Source of the DNA: Entoloma clypeatum | Lineage: Eukaryota; Basidiomycota; Agaricomycetes; Agaricales; Entolomataceae | Assembly: GCA_963565915.1 (NCBI GenBank) | Contig: OY751488.1 | Coordinates: forward strand, 1,798,001 to 1,862,000 | Direction of reading: 5' to 3' | DNA: 64,000 bases | Shown here: positions 36,824 through 46,901 of the stretch, one piece after another | How the letters are laid out: each line of letters opens with the position of its first letter | Position numbering within the stretch: position 1 is the stretch's first letter | The notes under the pieces: model-generated | Database searches by the model: none | What the model was told of the DNA's origin: nothing | Seen by the model: only the letters and a program-made list of their open reading frames with translations | Program-made: the position numbers and the translations under genes

Positions 36824-37224
36824 TGTTGTGCTTAACAAACCGTTCCAAGGTTCGGGCAGACTATGCAGGAAGTGGAAAGGCGAAGAGCAAAGTGATTGCT
36901 AAATCTAAGGAATCTACTATAGTACAAGAGGGTTATATAGGTACTGACTATAGGCGGTAGCGGATGAGTCAGTACTGCGGAAGGCAGTGCGCATGAGTAA
37001 GGCGACTGCGGAAGGCTATGTACAGTGAGTAAGCTGACTGCGGAAAGCGAGTCAGCGCGGGAGCAAAGTATACTAAAGGGGATGACGAAGTAATGTAATG
37101 AGTCAGACTGGGAATCAAAGGTTGCGAAAGTAGATATTAGACATAGTGAGTTCGTAAGAGGGCGCCGAGTCAGGCCGATAAGTAAAAGATATGACGTGGT
37201 CCTCATACCGTAGAGTCCGTAACA
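36824..37224 (-). repeat. 5' LTR of gypsy copy B
   Basis: A 401-bp repeat (TGTTGTGCTTAACA to GTCCGTAACA on the + strand), directly followed by the target duplication TCCAG at 37225-37229. It drives transcription towards lower coordinates. Confidence 0.92.
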
Positions 37225-37229
37225 TCCAG

Positions 37230-39113
37230 AAGGTCTTGGGGACGAGAGGGGAGTCGCCGGTGAAGGGCACATATCCTAGGTCAACCAGGGGGTTATTGTC
37301 GCCATTCTTCCTGGAAAAATGGAACACCTCCGATTTAGAGTGTTCGAGGACAAGCCCAAGGGCTGTAGTCAGCTCAAACAGACATTTGTATGCTTTTTTT
37401 AGCTTGGCAAGGTTTTCTTTCCACGTCTCGGATTGGACTATGATGGTCCCGTCATCTACATAGGAAATGAGGCTAGCCTGTGATTGTTCGGTGTGAAACG
37501 CGTACATCAGCGGGGTGAGGTATATGGATGATAGCACGGGGGAGAGGGCAGAGCCCTGACCAATGCCAATGTCCACGGAGAAAAGGTCTGAGAGGTCGTC
37601 CTCCCAGGTGTATTGAGTCTGTCTCCCTATTAGGTAGTTGGAGAAGAAGTCCACGACAGTGTCGGGGAACCCCATCCTATCTAATATGAGTGCGATGACC
37701 GAGTGGTTTAGAGAGGGAAAGTATTGTGCCAAGTCTATGGCAACAACACTGGTCTTGAGTTTCCTTGACCACCCCGCACGGATGAGATGGGTGAGGAATT
37801 GTCCGGCATCTTCAGTGGAGTTCTGGCGAACCCCTCCGAATTGTCCTGGGTGTAGCAGACCGTAGCGGGCGAGTTCCCACTGCAGTCTGTTAGCGATAGC
37901 TTTCTCAAATAGTTTGCCCATGGTGTTTAGGAGCACGATGGGACGAAACGCTTTGGGAACGTCATATGCCGGCTTATTCAGTTTAGGAATAATGACGGTC
38001 GTTGAGATTTTGAATGCGTCAGGGCAGAACCCTGCCAAGAGGCAAGCGTTCAGGATCCAGATGAATAGCTTCAAGATATGCTCATGTGCGATCAGGCACT
38101 TGAGGTGGGACCATGTAAGATGATCGGGGCCAGGGGCAGACCAGCTGGAACAGCCGGCCAGGGCCTGGAGGACCTCTTGCGATGAAAATGGAACCCAAGC
38201 CCTTTTGGGCTGAGGTTCGAGAGCACTGCGCAGCCTGTCGGGGTCGACAGGGCGCACTTCGGCAGACTGAAAAGACTTATGAAACACCTCACAAGTCTTG
38301 GCGGTCGTGGAGCAGGTCTCGCCTTCAGAGGTAATGGCCTCGGGAGAGGCATTCTTTTGTGGGCCAACCCAGGAGGTAAGGTCCCAGGGACGCTTATTTT
38401 TGTTGGAGACTTCGTCGATTTTCTTGTCAAAGAAGTTCCGCTTGGCGGTGCGAATGATTTTGTGCATGTCGCGCCAGTCTTGGTCTGTCTTACCCAAGTT
38501 GGAGTAGGTGCGCCACCCGGCCTTGCAGTCCTTATCCCACCAGCCCTTCGACCGGAACGAGTCCCGGGGAGAGCGAGAGAATTTGGTCCACTCGGCCAGG
38601 ATGAGCTCCTGAACCTTCTGGGTAATACTGGTGATGTCCTCCCTGGAGGCCGTGGCCGGGATAGGGATGGAGGATATGGATTCTGTAAGTGCAGACAGGA
38701 AATGAGTTTCCTCTTCCGAGTCTGGGACTATACGGTAGCGTTCCTTCGCATTAATGAGGGGGGATCTGAGGAGGGTGATGATCGAGCGGTGGTCCGACTC
38801 GTCTGGGCTCCCAAGCTTAATGATTGAGTCTTTGTCCGTGTTAGGGAGGAAGACCAGATTGATGATGGACGGGGCATTGTTATTCTTAGGGAAGTGGGTG
38901 AACCCAGTCCTATGATGAACAAGACCATGCGAGAATGCAAAGTCTGAGAGGAGAGATGCATGATGGTTGTGGCGCACCACTTTGGGGTCCCATAATGGTG
39001 AGGGGCAATTAAAATCGCCACCTATGTACCGTATAGGAGGAAGGGATGTTCCAAGAGTGGCAAGGACATGTATGGCTGTGCCCTGCATGTCTGAGTAGGC
39101 ATTAATCAGGTTG
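37230..39113 (-). pseudogene. LINE polyprotein, 5' part (endonuclease end and reverse transcriptase)
   Basis: An open frame of about 620 codons. The endonuclease remainder shows YIGGDFNCPSPLWDP and SPDESDHRSIITLL; its N-terminal catalytic part is missing because the LINE is 5'-truncated. RT blocks are FRPIVLLNTMGKLFEKAIAN, VVAIDLAQYFPSLNHSVI, GIGQGSALSPVLSSIYL and the catalytic LISYVDDGTIIVQS. The frame is cut at 37230 in VPKTFW by the LTR of copy B and resumes at 30322. Confidence 0.88.
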
Positions 39114-39126
39114 TATGATGAATAGT
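39114..39126. repeat. Right 13-bp target-site duplication of the LINE
   Basis: TATGATGAATAGT, equal to 28274-28286. Confidence 0.9.
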
Positions 39127-40490
39127 GCAAACCATCGGTGCATTGCCCTTCAAACTCTTGTCAGCATCTTCACTAAGTCATGTGGGGACACCCGAGACTG
39201 TACACGAATTCCTTGCCCACATTGGCCTATCTATCTCAACAACTGCAATAAACGAAGCCATCAATAACCTTGCGAAGGGGTCTGATCAGCGCATGCAAAA
39301 GTACGGCAGAACCTTCCTCACCCTATATGCTTTCGACAATCTTGACATTGATCTTAAACATTCCATCCCCACTGTCGATAAACCCAATGACACACTTATT
39401 CACCTTACATCTGCGACAATGCTGCCACTGGAGCATGGGGTCTAGCTTGAAGATCTTGATTGCTCCGAATCACTCTGGAACCAGCTACATGCTAAAGGCA
39501 ACAGCCAAATTCCAATACAAAAACTCCTCAAAGAGGTGTACCCAGACACCAAGCGCCACCCATCTGGTCTTTGACGCAGGCAGCAGTTCAATGCCTGGAA
39601 GATCTTATATGATCTTGTTCATTTTGGGCCTGAGGCCTTCTGCATGTTCCGTGAACAATTGCGCGATCCAGAGATTATCAATCAGATTCCACTTACGAAG
39701 ACTTCACAAATTCCCATGTGTGCTATGAATATCAAACTGAGCACCCCCGCTGAAAATGCGGATGCCATGGAGCAAATTTTGTGGCAGTCGGGTGTAGGCG
39801 ATCCAAATGAGAACCCTGGGGCAAAAAGCTTGAAGAATTATGTCATTCTTGTTTGTGGAGATCTACTCACTGTACAGCATATCTGCAGCCTCACAAAGTC
39901 TCGATCCGTGGAAGCCACGCCATGGCAACGCTTCCAGTTCATTGTTCCTGTCATGGGTCTATTTCACCTAAAGATGGCATGTGCCGACGTGATCTGGAGG
40001 ATCTTCATCCTTCCCAAACAAGGCTGACAGGAAAGCAATAGCCTCATCAGTCATGTTGGCCAAATCCGACCGTGCAAAACCCAAAGAATTGAGACCAAGC
40101 CAGGCTTTCGCCGAATGCATGAAGTAATTCAACATGTCGGCATCGCTTCACGCCTGGATGCATGGCGAATCGAGGCCCAACAGACTGGTCATAACATTAC
40201 ATCTCTAGAGGATTTTGCAGGACCTAAAAAGCTGGCCAACGAAATCAGTCTCAAGTACGTTGGACATGGCGATGTTACACCTTGGGCCCAGATTCAAAGT
40301 GAGCCAGTCGCGACCAGCAAAACGAGAATATGCTGTTGAGAAATCAATACTTCTTGCTGTATGAGGAAATTTCATGTGGACTCAATGATGGCGACATGGG
40401 CCGCATTGAGGATCTCTATTTTCCATGGAAATACTCAAACCATCAGAAAGAACACATTCTTGCTGAGTCTTCATTAATTGATATATACAA
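39127..40490 (+). pseudogene. DUF6589-like gene, 3' part
   Basis: Encodes HEFLAHIGLSISTTAINEAI, YAFDNLDIDLKHSIPTVDKP, DTLIHLTSATMLPLEHG, the hallmark GDLLTVQHICSLTKSR, and VMGLFHLKMACADVIWRIF, then MLLRNQYFLLYEEISCGLND. These are core DUF6589 blocks. Frameshifts and stops (39444 and 40025, for example) break it. It follows on from the half at 27613-28273, and at about 40490 it is cut again by gypsy D. Confidence 0.7.
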
Positions 40491-41226
40491 GAATGTCCGA
40501 CTTCATTTTGAAGACCGGTGCTCTGCCTTATCGGACTTGGGTGGACTTCCGCGCAGTCTTCACAGTGAAGTTCACTCCGAAGAATGAGGAACAGGACGTG
40601 AGACTGATCCTCGAAGGAGAATCCTATTATCAAGGCCAACGGAATGTCGAGACCTATATTGATGAGTTCAAAGACTACATTGACAAAGCGGGCTATCAGG
40701 AGAATACCAACATTTTACTCAAATTCTGCCATGATCTCCGTTCCGACATTCAGAATGAGATTGCCACCCTGACCCATGGACGGCCTGCGGATGACAACCC
40801 CGATGAGTGGTACTCTGCAGCACAAGTCAATGATGATAATAGGATTGCCAACAAAGCCTTCAAAGCCACTGCTCCGACCCGCACATCTGCCTTCCACAAT
40901 ATTGTCAGACCAAGAGTCGTACAGCTCTGCCCGTGTCCACATCCACATCCGCTCTGCTGACAAGGGACCCTAATGCAATGGACATTGATACTTCATGCAT
41001 CAAAGGCAAGAATGCCAATGCATGCTTCAGATGTAACAAAATGGGTCACTTTAGTCGGGAATGCCCCCTTCGCTTTGACATTCGTTTCATGACAATGGAG
41101 GAGCAGGACAAGTTTGTTATGGAACAACTCGTGGTCAAGGATGCAGCGGAAGATAACTCCATTCCGCCCACGGAGTCTGCGGAGTCAGAGGGAGGACAGG
41201 AGGATTTTCCTCCTCACAATGAGTGA
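40490..41226 (+). pseudogene. Gag fragment of gypsy D
   Basis: Encodes FTVKFTPKNEEQDVRLILEG, NVETYIDEFKDYIDKAGYQ and a zinc knuckle CFRCNKMGHFSREC, in two frames separated by a shift near 40950. The N-terminus is missing. Confidence 0.75.
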
Positions 41227-42466
41227 ACAGTGCGCCCTCGTTGTCTACTAAAAATCGTTATGCTGCCTTATTTATGGAACAATATGACCCTATACCCTCC
41301 ATCTCTAAGCCTGCAAACGATCCCATAGTTGCACCCAACTCTGCAAATCCTATCCGCCTTCGCCTCTTTAAGTGGGAGCATCGGCTTCCAAAACAATATG
41401 TCCTTGCATCTGCTCACTCCAACAATTCTATTGAACTAGACATAGTTCTTGAAACTACTGACACCAAAGACACACTCTCACAAAAGGCTTTACTCGACAG
41501 TGGGGCAACAGGGTCATTTATTGAAGGCACTCTGGTCAGGAAACATTGACTCTCTACTCGAAAACTACCACACGCAATTCTGGTATACAACATTGACGGA
41601 ACTCCAAACGAGGCCGGAGCGATAACGGAGGTGTTGGATGTAGTGCTCCGCTATTGGGATCACTTGGAGCGGACCCAGCTTGCAGTAACAAGCTTGGGAA
41701 AACAAGAAATCATGTTAGGTTTCACTTGGCTCAAAGAACACAACCCCGAGGTAGATTGGGCTTCAGGGGAAGTGAAGATGAGCCGGTGTCCTGCATGATG
41801 TCGGACATGCCACCAGGAGGCAGCCCAAGAGCGGAAGGAGCAGAAGTTTGAACAAGTCTGCATCCGAGCCTGTTGGATGGGTTTCACTCCGATGTCCGGT
41901 CTAGCGGAGGAGGCTCCATGTGGCCCATGGGCGGAGGATGTCACAGAAGAAGAGGAAGCAGAGGAGTCAGCGGAAGACGATAAGGAAGAAGATGAGTTTG
42001 AGGAGGGAGATCGCCTTTTCATCAGAACAGTACCCGTGGAGGCAGAGTTCATCTGCACTTCATCCAATATCTCGCAACATCTATCGGAGGCCTTCCTCAG
42101 TAACCAAAAACCTAAATCTTTCCGCAACTCTGTACCAGACCACTTGTTTGACTTCAAAGACATATTCTCAAAGACCTCTTTCGACACCTTACCAGAAGAG
42201 CGGACTTGGGACCACGCCATTGAACTTGTTCCGGACGCCTCTCCGGTGGGTTGTAAGGTATATCCACTTGCTCCGAATGAACAGAGGGAACTCGACGTGT
42301 TTTTGGAGGAAAACCTTGCAACTGGTCGGATCTGCCCTTCCAAGTCTCTGATGGCATCTCTGGTATTCTACATCAAGAAGAAGGATGGCTCCCTTCATCT
42401 TGTACAAGACTACCGGTCACTCAATTCCAAAACTATCAAAAACAAGTATCCACTTCTGCTCATATG
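41223..42466 (+). pseudogene. Protease and RT N-terminal half of gypsy D
   Basis: The protease site ALLDSGATGSFIEG is intact, but a TGA at 41547 follows KH (CGA expected). HNPEVDWASGEVKMSRCPA marks the end of the protease domain. RT then shows [35 protein letters not shown] and [20 protein letters not shown], and ends abruptly at about 42466. The palm with the YxDD site is deleted and the sequence jumps to the end of RNase H. Confidence 0.75.
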
Positions 42467-43412
42467 ACAGTGGAGATTTGGACGGACCACAAAAATTCTG
42501 AGTATTTTATGACAGCTCAAAAAATAAATCAACGACAAGCTAGATGGTCCTTATATCTCGCTCGTTTCGATTTCAAAATGCACCATTGACCTGGCAAGTC
42601 AATGGGCAAGTCCGACGCTTTGTCCTGATGAGCGGACCATGGAGACGGATTGTGGAACAACAAAAACATCATCCTTCTTCGACCAGAACTGTTTGCAGTG
42701 CGAGCAATGCATGGGGTAACTGTTCAAGGGGAAGAACACGACGTCCTCTGCCAGGCCCGACAGGAAATCTGAGAGGGGTTACTGGAGGATAGTGTGGCGG
42801 AGGTTGTCAAATCCCTTCTGACCGTCGGAGCGGGGTCCGTCCGCAGCGCGGAGTGGAGGCAAGCGGAAGGTTTGCTCTACTTCAGGGATCATATCTATGT
42901 TCCTAACAATCCCCAACTGCGTCGCCGGATCCTCACACAACACCACGACACTCCAGTGGCCGGACATCCTGGATGGTGGAAAACCTTGGAACTGGTGTCG
43001 CGCAATTACTGGTGGCCACACATGTCTCGTTTAATAGGTCAATATTGCAAGACATGCGACCCATGCCTCCGCACCAAGGTCCGACACACTCCGCCCTCCG
43101 GAAAGCTCAATCCGCTACCGGTCCCCACAGAGCGATGGCAAGTAACCAGTGTTGACTTCATTACTGAACTACCAGAAGCCCACGGCTACGACACTATCAT
43201 GGTGGTAGTGGACTCAGTAGGGAAGCGGGGACACTTCATCCCGACACACTCTGACATCTCTGCACTCGGGACTGCACGCTCCTATGTTCAAAACATCTGG
43301 AAACTCCATGGACTACCGGAGGCCATGGTCTCCAACCAAGGACCACAGTTTGTTGCCAAGTTCACACACAAACTATACAGGCTGCTTGGCATTAAGGTTG
43401 CTGCCTCGACAG
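42467..43412 (+). pseudogene. RNase H end and integrase core of gypsy D (forward arm)
   Basis: [12 protein letters not shown] marks RNase H. Integrase has the HHCC finger (HDTPVAGHPGWWKT, YCKTCDPCLRTK), the first catalytic Asp in TSVDFITELP, and VSNQGPQFVAKF, where Asn replaces the second catalytic Asp. It is interrupted at 43412 by the hAT-like element. Confidence 0.8.
43405..43412. repeat. 8-bp target duplication of the hAT-like element (forward arm, left)
   Basis: CTCGACAG, repeated exactly at 45782-45789. Confidence 0.9.
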
Positions 43413-43639
43413 TAGTGTTTCAAGGTCCAGTTTACCTTCATTGATTTCAGACCAAGACCGGACAGGACCGAACCGGTGAGAGACCGGACCGCCGGTCTCG
43501 GTTTTTAAGGTTTTGGATCACGGCCGGTCTTAAAGACCAGCCAAAGACTGGTTCGGATCGGTTTAAACTGGTATTTTCCATGGAACAATCCGAGGAATGG
43601 AAATCAAGATCACGAAATGGCAAAGTGCAAAATTTGTGC

Positions 43640-43722
43640 CATTTGCAAGAATTGAACTCACAACCTCTATAGTACAGAACATTATTTCAGTCCTTTATCT
43701 AACCATCTGAGCCACCGATCCA
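43640..43722 (-). other. tRNA-like Pol III promoter region inside the hAT-like element
   Basis: The minus strand shows an A box TGGCTCAGATGGTTAGA and, about 45 bp on, a B-box-like GTGAGTTCAATTCTTGC that can form a wobbly T arm. The acceptor stem is not convincing, so this is a degenerate tRNA or tRNA-derived SINE head rather than a working tRNA gene. Confidence 0.5.
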
Positions 43723-44023
43723 TTATATCTGATGCATCACACTCATTCTACATCACAACTTTCCCACTTCCCAAATAGGCACACCTAAAAAAAAACACAA
43801 AAGGTGTGTGTGTGTGCTCCCTCCTGCCTTGATCACAAGTAGACAGATTATAAATAAAATCTATAAATATTCTGGCCTTTTCAGCATCTGTGCCCCTCAT
43901 TGCAGGGTCAGCAATGGGTGGATGCGTCGTTTCGATGTTGGATGACGCGCATCACGTGCGTATCAGATGTGTCAAATATATGTAAACAAACTCAAAAAAC
44001 ATCACATCTCTTCTTAATATGGC

Positions 44024-44322
44024 TGTTACGGACTAACGACTACGGACGTATACGCTTACCTTTTTACTTTTACTCATCGGCCCCCGCTTACACATATCGT
44101 ATTATACTTTATTTCCTTTAGTATACCTCGCTCCCGCGCTGACTCGCTTTCCGCAGCTGTCTGACTCATTCCACAGTCAGCTTACTCATTAGTGCATAGC
44201 CTTCCGCAGTCGCCTTACTCATGCGCACTGCATTCCGCAGTTACTGACTCATTCGCTACCGCTCATAGTCAGTACTATATAAACCTCATGTACCATAGCT
44301 ACATTCCTTAGATTTAGCAATC
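44024..44322 (+). repeat. Truncated A/B-family LTR inside the hAT-like element (forward arm)
   Basis: Starts TGTTACGGACTAACG and runs like the LTR of copy A through TGACTCA sites and a TATATAA box to GATTTAGCAATCA, lacking about the last 75 bp. The third hAT-like copy lacks it, so it was added later, replacing about 370 bp. Confidence 0.8.
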
Positions 44323-44874
44323 ATGTGAGATCTCCTGAATGAGGAGAATCCAAAGCTGAAACAAAAAGTTTGGTCAAATTTTCGACCTATTTTGCTCATA
44401 TTCACCTCATCAAGTCCTTTAATTTTATTTGAAGGGTCTGAATAGGTTTACATACACTGTTTCAATAGCATATGTATAGTATATTTAGAGTACAAATGTT
44501 GTGCAAAGGAGTAAGCTAGAAAATGTTGTTTTTTGTGTTTGAAAACACCATGCCACACTGTTCATCATGATTTACATTGTGTTTTGATGCATCAATTTGG
44601 AGCACCAACTTTCTACCATCCATAGCTCATGTATATAACTCTATATATACTTCCTATGAGTTTCTAGATATGTCTACATAAGGTAAGAATTGTTTTTGTG
44701 GGCTTTGGTGCCACGGTTTGGGCATTGAGGGCACAATTTTCAACAATGTGCATGGCTCGGCATTGATGCCAAGCATGCTCGGCAATCGCTGAAAGTCGAA
44801 CCATAACTGCCAGCAAAACCTTCCCACCCTTTTTTTATCTCCCACCACCACTCCACCCGGCCACCACATCTGCC

Positions 44875-45480
44875 CAAGGGCCACTACTCATGCATAACGG
44901 CCACCACTCATGCCCAACGGCCCTCTCTTCCGCCCAACGGCCACCTTTCATGCCCAATGGCATCCCTTTGTGCCCAACAGTGTCCCTTTGCACCCAATGG
45001 TGTCCCTTTGCGCCCAACGGTCCCGACTCATGCCCAACAGCATCCCTTCACCCTCAACGTGTCAACCCACGCCCAACACTGTCCTTTCGCCCCCAACGCC
45101 GTTGACCCATGCCCAATGGCCGTCTTTCACGCCCAACAGTCCTGACTTGCACCCACCGCCATTGACCCACACCATGCCATCCCTTTGCCCCCAACACCAT
45201 CCCTTTGCCCTCAACACTATCAACCCACGCACAACAGCCGCCTTTCACACCCAACGGCCACCTCGTGTCCCCAACGGCCGCCCCTCTTGCCCAACTGCCC
45301 CGACTAGTGCCCCACGGCCCCTCTAATGCCCAACGGCCGCCTTGCGTCCTCAACGCCGTCGACTCACACCCAGCACCCTTCCTTCATGCGCAACGGCCTC
45401 CCTTCGCACCATACGGCACCGCGCACCTGCCATGACACATGCCCAATGGCCCCCTTTCACACCCAACAGTGTTGAGTCAC
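44875..45480. repeat. Minisatellite with GCCCAACGG core (forward arm)
   Basis: Irregular tandem array of units of about 18-27 bp built on CATGCCCAACGGCC, with variants such as TGCGCCCAACGG and CACCCAATGG. Long frames through it are simple products of the repeat (Pro/Asn/Ala-rich) and are not called as genes. Confidence 0.85.
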
Positions 45481-45789
45481 GCCCCAGAGCACATGGGGCT
45501 GGGCTGAGCCCACGGAGGACCAATTGAGGGAGTACGACACGTGAGTGCAGCATCAGGCTGTGCACATGTGTCCTTGGTCTTATTTTACTTGTAATATGTT
45601 GGTTTAAACTGGTTGAGACCAGTCCGGTCTCACTTCTTTGAGGTAAATGGAACCGATGCACTGGTCTTGCATCGGTCCGGTTCAGTTTTTTCAAGATCAT
45701 GTGAACCAAAAAATCGGTCTCAGTCTTGGTCTCTAAATTTTGAGGGTCAAAAACCGGACCAAACCAGACCTTTAAACACTACTCGACAG

Positions 45790-46640
45790 CCTACCATCCG
45801 CAGTCGGACAGACAGACGGAGTGGGTCAATCAAGGATTGGAACAATACCTTTGCCTATTCGTCAATGAACATCAAGACGACTGGGACAAATGGCTTCCGA
45901 TGGCTGAATTTGCATACAACAACCATGTTCATGCATCGACATGTCAAACTCTGTTCTACATTGACACCGGCCACCATCCGCGCATGGGATTTGAACCTTG
46001 TGAGAAGCGGACAGAGATTGAGGCAGTAGCAGATTTCAGCGAGCAGATGAAGTCCACTCTGGAGGAGGCTCGCGCAGCACTGACAAAGGCAAAAGACAAC
46101 ATGGCATGATACTACAACCAGCATTGGAGCACCACTCTAACATTCCGCCTGAGGGACAAGGTCTTTTTAGACTCATCAGACCTCAAAACCACCCGACCCA
46201 CAAAAAAACTTGCACATCGGTACGTTGGCCCTTTCCCAGTGGTCTGATCTGTTGGAACACATGCCTATGAACTTCGCCTTCCCCCTTCCATGTCCCATGT
46301 TCACCCAGTATTCCATGTCATCAAACTTTCACTAGTTCCTGACGACCCTTTCCAATGCCAAGTCTGCTCTCCTCCGCCTCCGACGGTAGTCGGAGAAGAA
46401 TTGGAGTATGATGTTGAAAACCTCTTGGACAGCTGACTGCATTGAGGCAAGCTTCAATTCTTGGTCAAATGGAAGGGATATGGCTACAAAGAGAATTCCT
46501 GGGAAGCAGAAGACAATGTCCATGCTCCGCGCCTAGTCCGCGACTTCTACCGACGTCATCCAGGAGCTCCGTGGCAGATCTCCGCTGCGATATTCGACTC
46601 GTTTTGCCTGACACATCGAGACACTGTGCCTTGAAGGGGG
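45790..46640 (+). pseudogene. Integrase C-terminal part and chromodomain of gypsy D (forward arm)
   Basis: Resumes after the hAT-like element with YHPQSDRQTEWVNQGLEQYL, including the third catalytic Glu, then FVNEHQDDWDKWLPMAEFAY and THAYELRLPPSMSHVHPVFH, and a chromodomain (LQFLVKWKGYGYKENSWEAE). TGA stops lie at about 46107, 46246 and 46434. Confidence 0.8.
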
Positions 46641-46901
46641 GGTGATATAAGGGCAACCACTTTTCTATCTCCTTTTCTCTTTTCCTTTCCTTTCTATTCC
46701 ACCATCTCCAACATCCTCCGATTGGATCTGCTATGTCCGACATCTTATCCAACACTCCACATCCGATGACTCTGCTCCTCCACACATCGGATCGCAGGTT
46801 ACCATTCATCTCATTTCCATTCGTCCCCCATCCCTACTCCCGATCATTGCTCATCATTCATATGTCTCATTTTATCTCTTATTTCATATCTCACTTTACT
46901 A

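Larger units (their letters stand above)
30323..37224 (-). mobile_element. Ty3/gypsy chromodomain retrotransposon copy B, LTR to LTR
   Basis: Both 401-bp LTRs are present (30323-30723 and 36824-37224; about ten differences by eye, roughly 2.5 percent), and the element is flanked by the 5-bp duplication TCCAG (30318-30322 and 37225-37229). It lies on the minus strand inside the LINE. Gag is nearly complete; pol carries the same frameshift and TGA codons as copy A. Part of integrase is replaced by a family C segment (31550-32234). Confidence 0.93.
28287..39113 (-). mobile_element. Tad1-like LINE, 5'-truncated, split by gypsy copy B
   Basis: The LINE is read on the minus strand: its 5' end at 39113 starts within the endonuclease domain and its 3' end at 28287 carries a poly(A) tail (T run 28289-28304 on the + strand). 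A 13-bp duplication flanks it. Without gypsy copy B (30323-37224) about 3.9 kb of LINE remain. Domain order endonuclease, RT, RNase H and a C-terminal CCHC-like finger is that of the Tad1/I group. 5' truncation is the usual result of incomplete target-primed reverse transcription. Confidence 0.9.
43413..45781. mobile_element. Non-autonomous hAT-like element, 2,369 bp (forward arm)
   Basis: The ends are imperfect inverted repeats (TAGTGTTTCAAGGTCCAG left; TAGTGTTTAAAGGTCTGG reading in from the right) followed by many ACCGG/CCGGT words. An exact 8-bp duplication flanks it, as for hAT elements. It encodes no transposase. It contains a tRNA-like Pol III promoter, an LTR scrap (44024-44322) and a GCCCAACGG minisatellite. 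It sits inside the integrase of gypsy D. Related copies are at 55289-57657 and 61590-63641. Confidence 0.85.

Noticed and set aside
43640..43722. A functional tRNA gene in the hAT-like element
   Set aside because: A and B boxes are present, but acceptor and D stems do not pair properly and the anticodon loop is unclear.
44875..45480. Long Pro/Asn-rich or Gly/Trp-rich reading frames in the palindrome minisatellite
   Set aside because: They are translations of the tandem repeat on both strands and in several frames, change with array length, and have no start context.
44875..45480. CRISPR-like array of repeats and spacers
   Set aside because: Unit length varies from about 18 to 27 bp, repeats are degenerate, spacers are not distinct, and the genome is eukaryotic.
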